A DNA stretch of 64,000 nt from Micromonospora inyonensis (GTDB lineage Bacteria > Actinomycetota > Actinomycetes > Mycobacteriales > Micromonosporaceae). The translations under genes and the position numbers were made by a program. Each line of letters begins with the position of its first letter. The stretch's first letter is position 1. The stretch is from positions 868,001 through 932,000 of the forward strand of contig NZ_FMHU01000001.1 of NCBI RefSeq assembly GCF_900091415.1, in the 5' to 3' direction. Below, piece by piece: positions 63,430 through 64,000 of the stretch. The notes under the pieces are model-generated. The model had not been told where the DNA came from, did no database searches, and worked only from the letters and a program-made list of their open reading frames with translations.

Positions 63430-63804
63430 GCGGGCGTCCGTGGTCAGCATAGCGACTGGCGTCCGGATTTCCTCCCTCACCAGGCCCCTCAGCACCGGAA
63501 ACGTGATCCGGCGGTGTCCTTCTGGTCGGGTTGTGATCCTACAGTGCACGCAACGCAGTCAACGTCCCGGCGATTGATGGTTGTGCGTGCCCTACTGACC
63601 GGTATGCGAATGTCGTCGGTCCCACCCGGTGCTCACCGTCTTGGCAGCGGGCAGAATCCCGTTTACGGTGCAGTGACGCGGACGACATTCCGGTGACCCC
63701 CGGGTGACGGGAATTCGGCCGACGGGCCGGCGCGGCCACGCGCCGGTCGCTCCTTCACTCGGATCGTCCGGCACGTTCCTGCCGGTGAAAGGAAGCGCTT
63801 CACC
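63430..63804. other. 375-base intergenic region upstream of the sugar-ABC ATPase
   Basis: No gene is supported here. At 63545 there is TGCACGCAA, identical to the half-site of the DeoR operator at 46994, with a loosely related ttgtgcgtgc at 63581. The region should hold the ATPase promoter; GAAAGGAAG before 63805 is its RBS. Short ORFs on both strands here have no recognisable features. Confidence 0.5.
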
Positions 63805-64000
63805 ATGGCCACGGTCACCTACGCCAAGGCGTCCCGCATCTACGCGGGCACCGAGCGGCCCGCCGTCAACCAGCTCGACCTGGAGATCGGCGACGGGGAG
63901 TTCCTCGTCCTGGTCGGCCCCTCCGGTTGCGGCAAGTCCACCAGCCTGCGGATGCTCGCCGGCCTGGAGGACGTCGACGAGGGCTCGATCTACATCGACC
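63805..64000 (+). CDS. Sugar ABC transporter ATPase (MsiK/UgpC-like), partial
   Basis: The first 65 residues are visible before the window ends: [20 protein letters not shown], then [24 protein letters not shown] (Walker A). This N-terminus is typical of MsiK/UgpC-type ATPases, which energise several carbohydrate importers in actinomycetes. The rest of the gene lies outside the window. Confidence 0.88.
   Translation, partial: MATVTYAKASRIYAGTERPAVNQLDLEIGDGEFLVLVGPSGCGKSTSLRMLAGLEDVDEGSIYID

Overview
The window is very GC-rich, densely packed DNA with GTG starts and many stop/start overlaps (GTGA, ATGA). Gene content (XRE/DUF397 pair, DUF3263, DUF4032, DivIVA-like protein, solitary CIRCE-controlled groEL, actinobacterial gas-vesicle genes) points to an actinomycete chromosome, most likely a Micromonospora-type member of Micromonosporaceae. 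That assignment is inference from content; no 16S rRNA is present.

Layout. 0.2-10.4 kb: divergent GroES-like protein, tiny membrane protein, PrsW protease, FUSC membrane protein, HD phosphohydrolase, a GlcD-type flavoprotein, glpD, and a multi-pass membrane protein fused to a subtilisin domain. 10.4-18.7 kb: a tandem GNAT protein, groEL under two CIRCE operators, an 18-bp tandem array, a cold-shock gene, paaN, an HEXXH protein and another tandem GNAT protein. 18.7-19.8 kb: an intact IS5-family element inserted in the centre of a palindrome, just upstream of that GNAT gene. 20-25.4 kb: thrC behind a SAM-I riboswitch, prepilin peptidase, lipoprotein, amidase and a secreted metallophosphatase. 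25.4-31.5 kb: a (CTAC)n microsatellite, a DUF397/XRE pair with a damaged regulator, a DivIVA-like pair, and an ABC exporter whose ATPase is fused to an S15-type hydrolase. 32-39.6 kb: a CDC48-like AAA+ ATPase converging on a ten-gene gas-vesicle operon that has a SigB-like promoter. 39.9-46.1 kb: GNAT, PP2C-like and DUF3263 genes, a second ABC exporter and a broken surface-protein gene. 46.2-50.2 kb: an amino-sugar locus (DeoR regulator diverging from SIS-ROK-nagA) with a perfect inverted-repeat operator between. 50.2-64 kb: DUF4032, PAP2 phosphatase, APC permease, an RCK-2TM-RCK channel-like protein, a CrtU-like oxidoreductase, a YCII pseudogene, crotonase, VOC/AraC pair, an alpha/beta hydrolase, tRNA-Thr(TGT), and the start of a MsiK/UgpC-type ABC ATPase cut by the window end.

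How genes work together. The gas-vesicle genes supply a shell protein (GvpA), relatives (GvpJ, GvpS), two GvpF/L proteins and accessory GvpG, O and K from one tightly coupled transcript. NagA, the ROK kinase and the SIS protein form an N-acetylhexosamine catabolic set, probably controlled by the divergent DeoR-family repressor. Two two-gene ABC exporters are present. A family of intergenic hairpins with near-perfect arms recurs at six places in terminator and promoter positions alike, so it behaves as a dispersed repeat. At least two genes are decayed (44844-46075 and 60158-60489), and a third (25981-26802) looks 5'-truncated.
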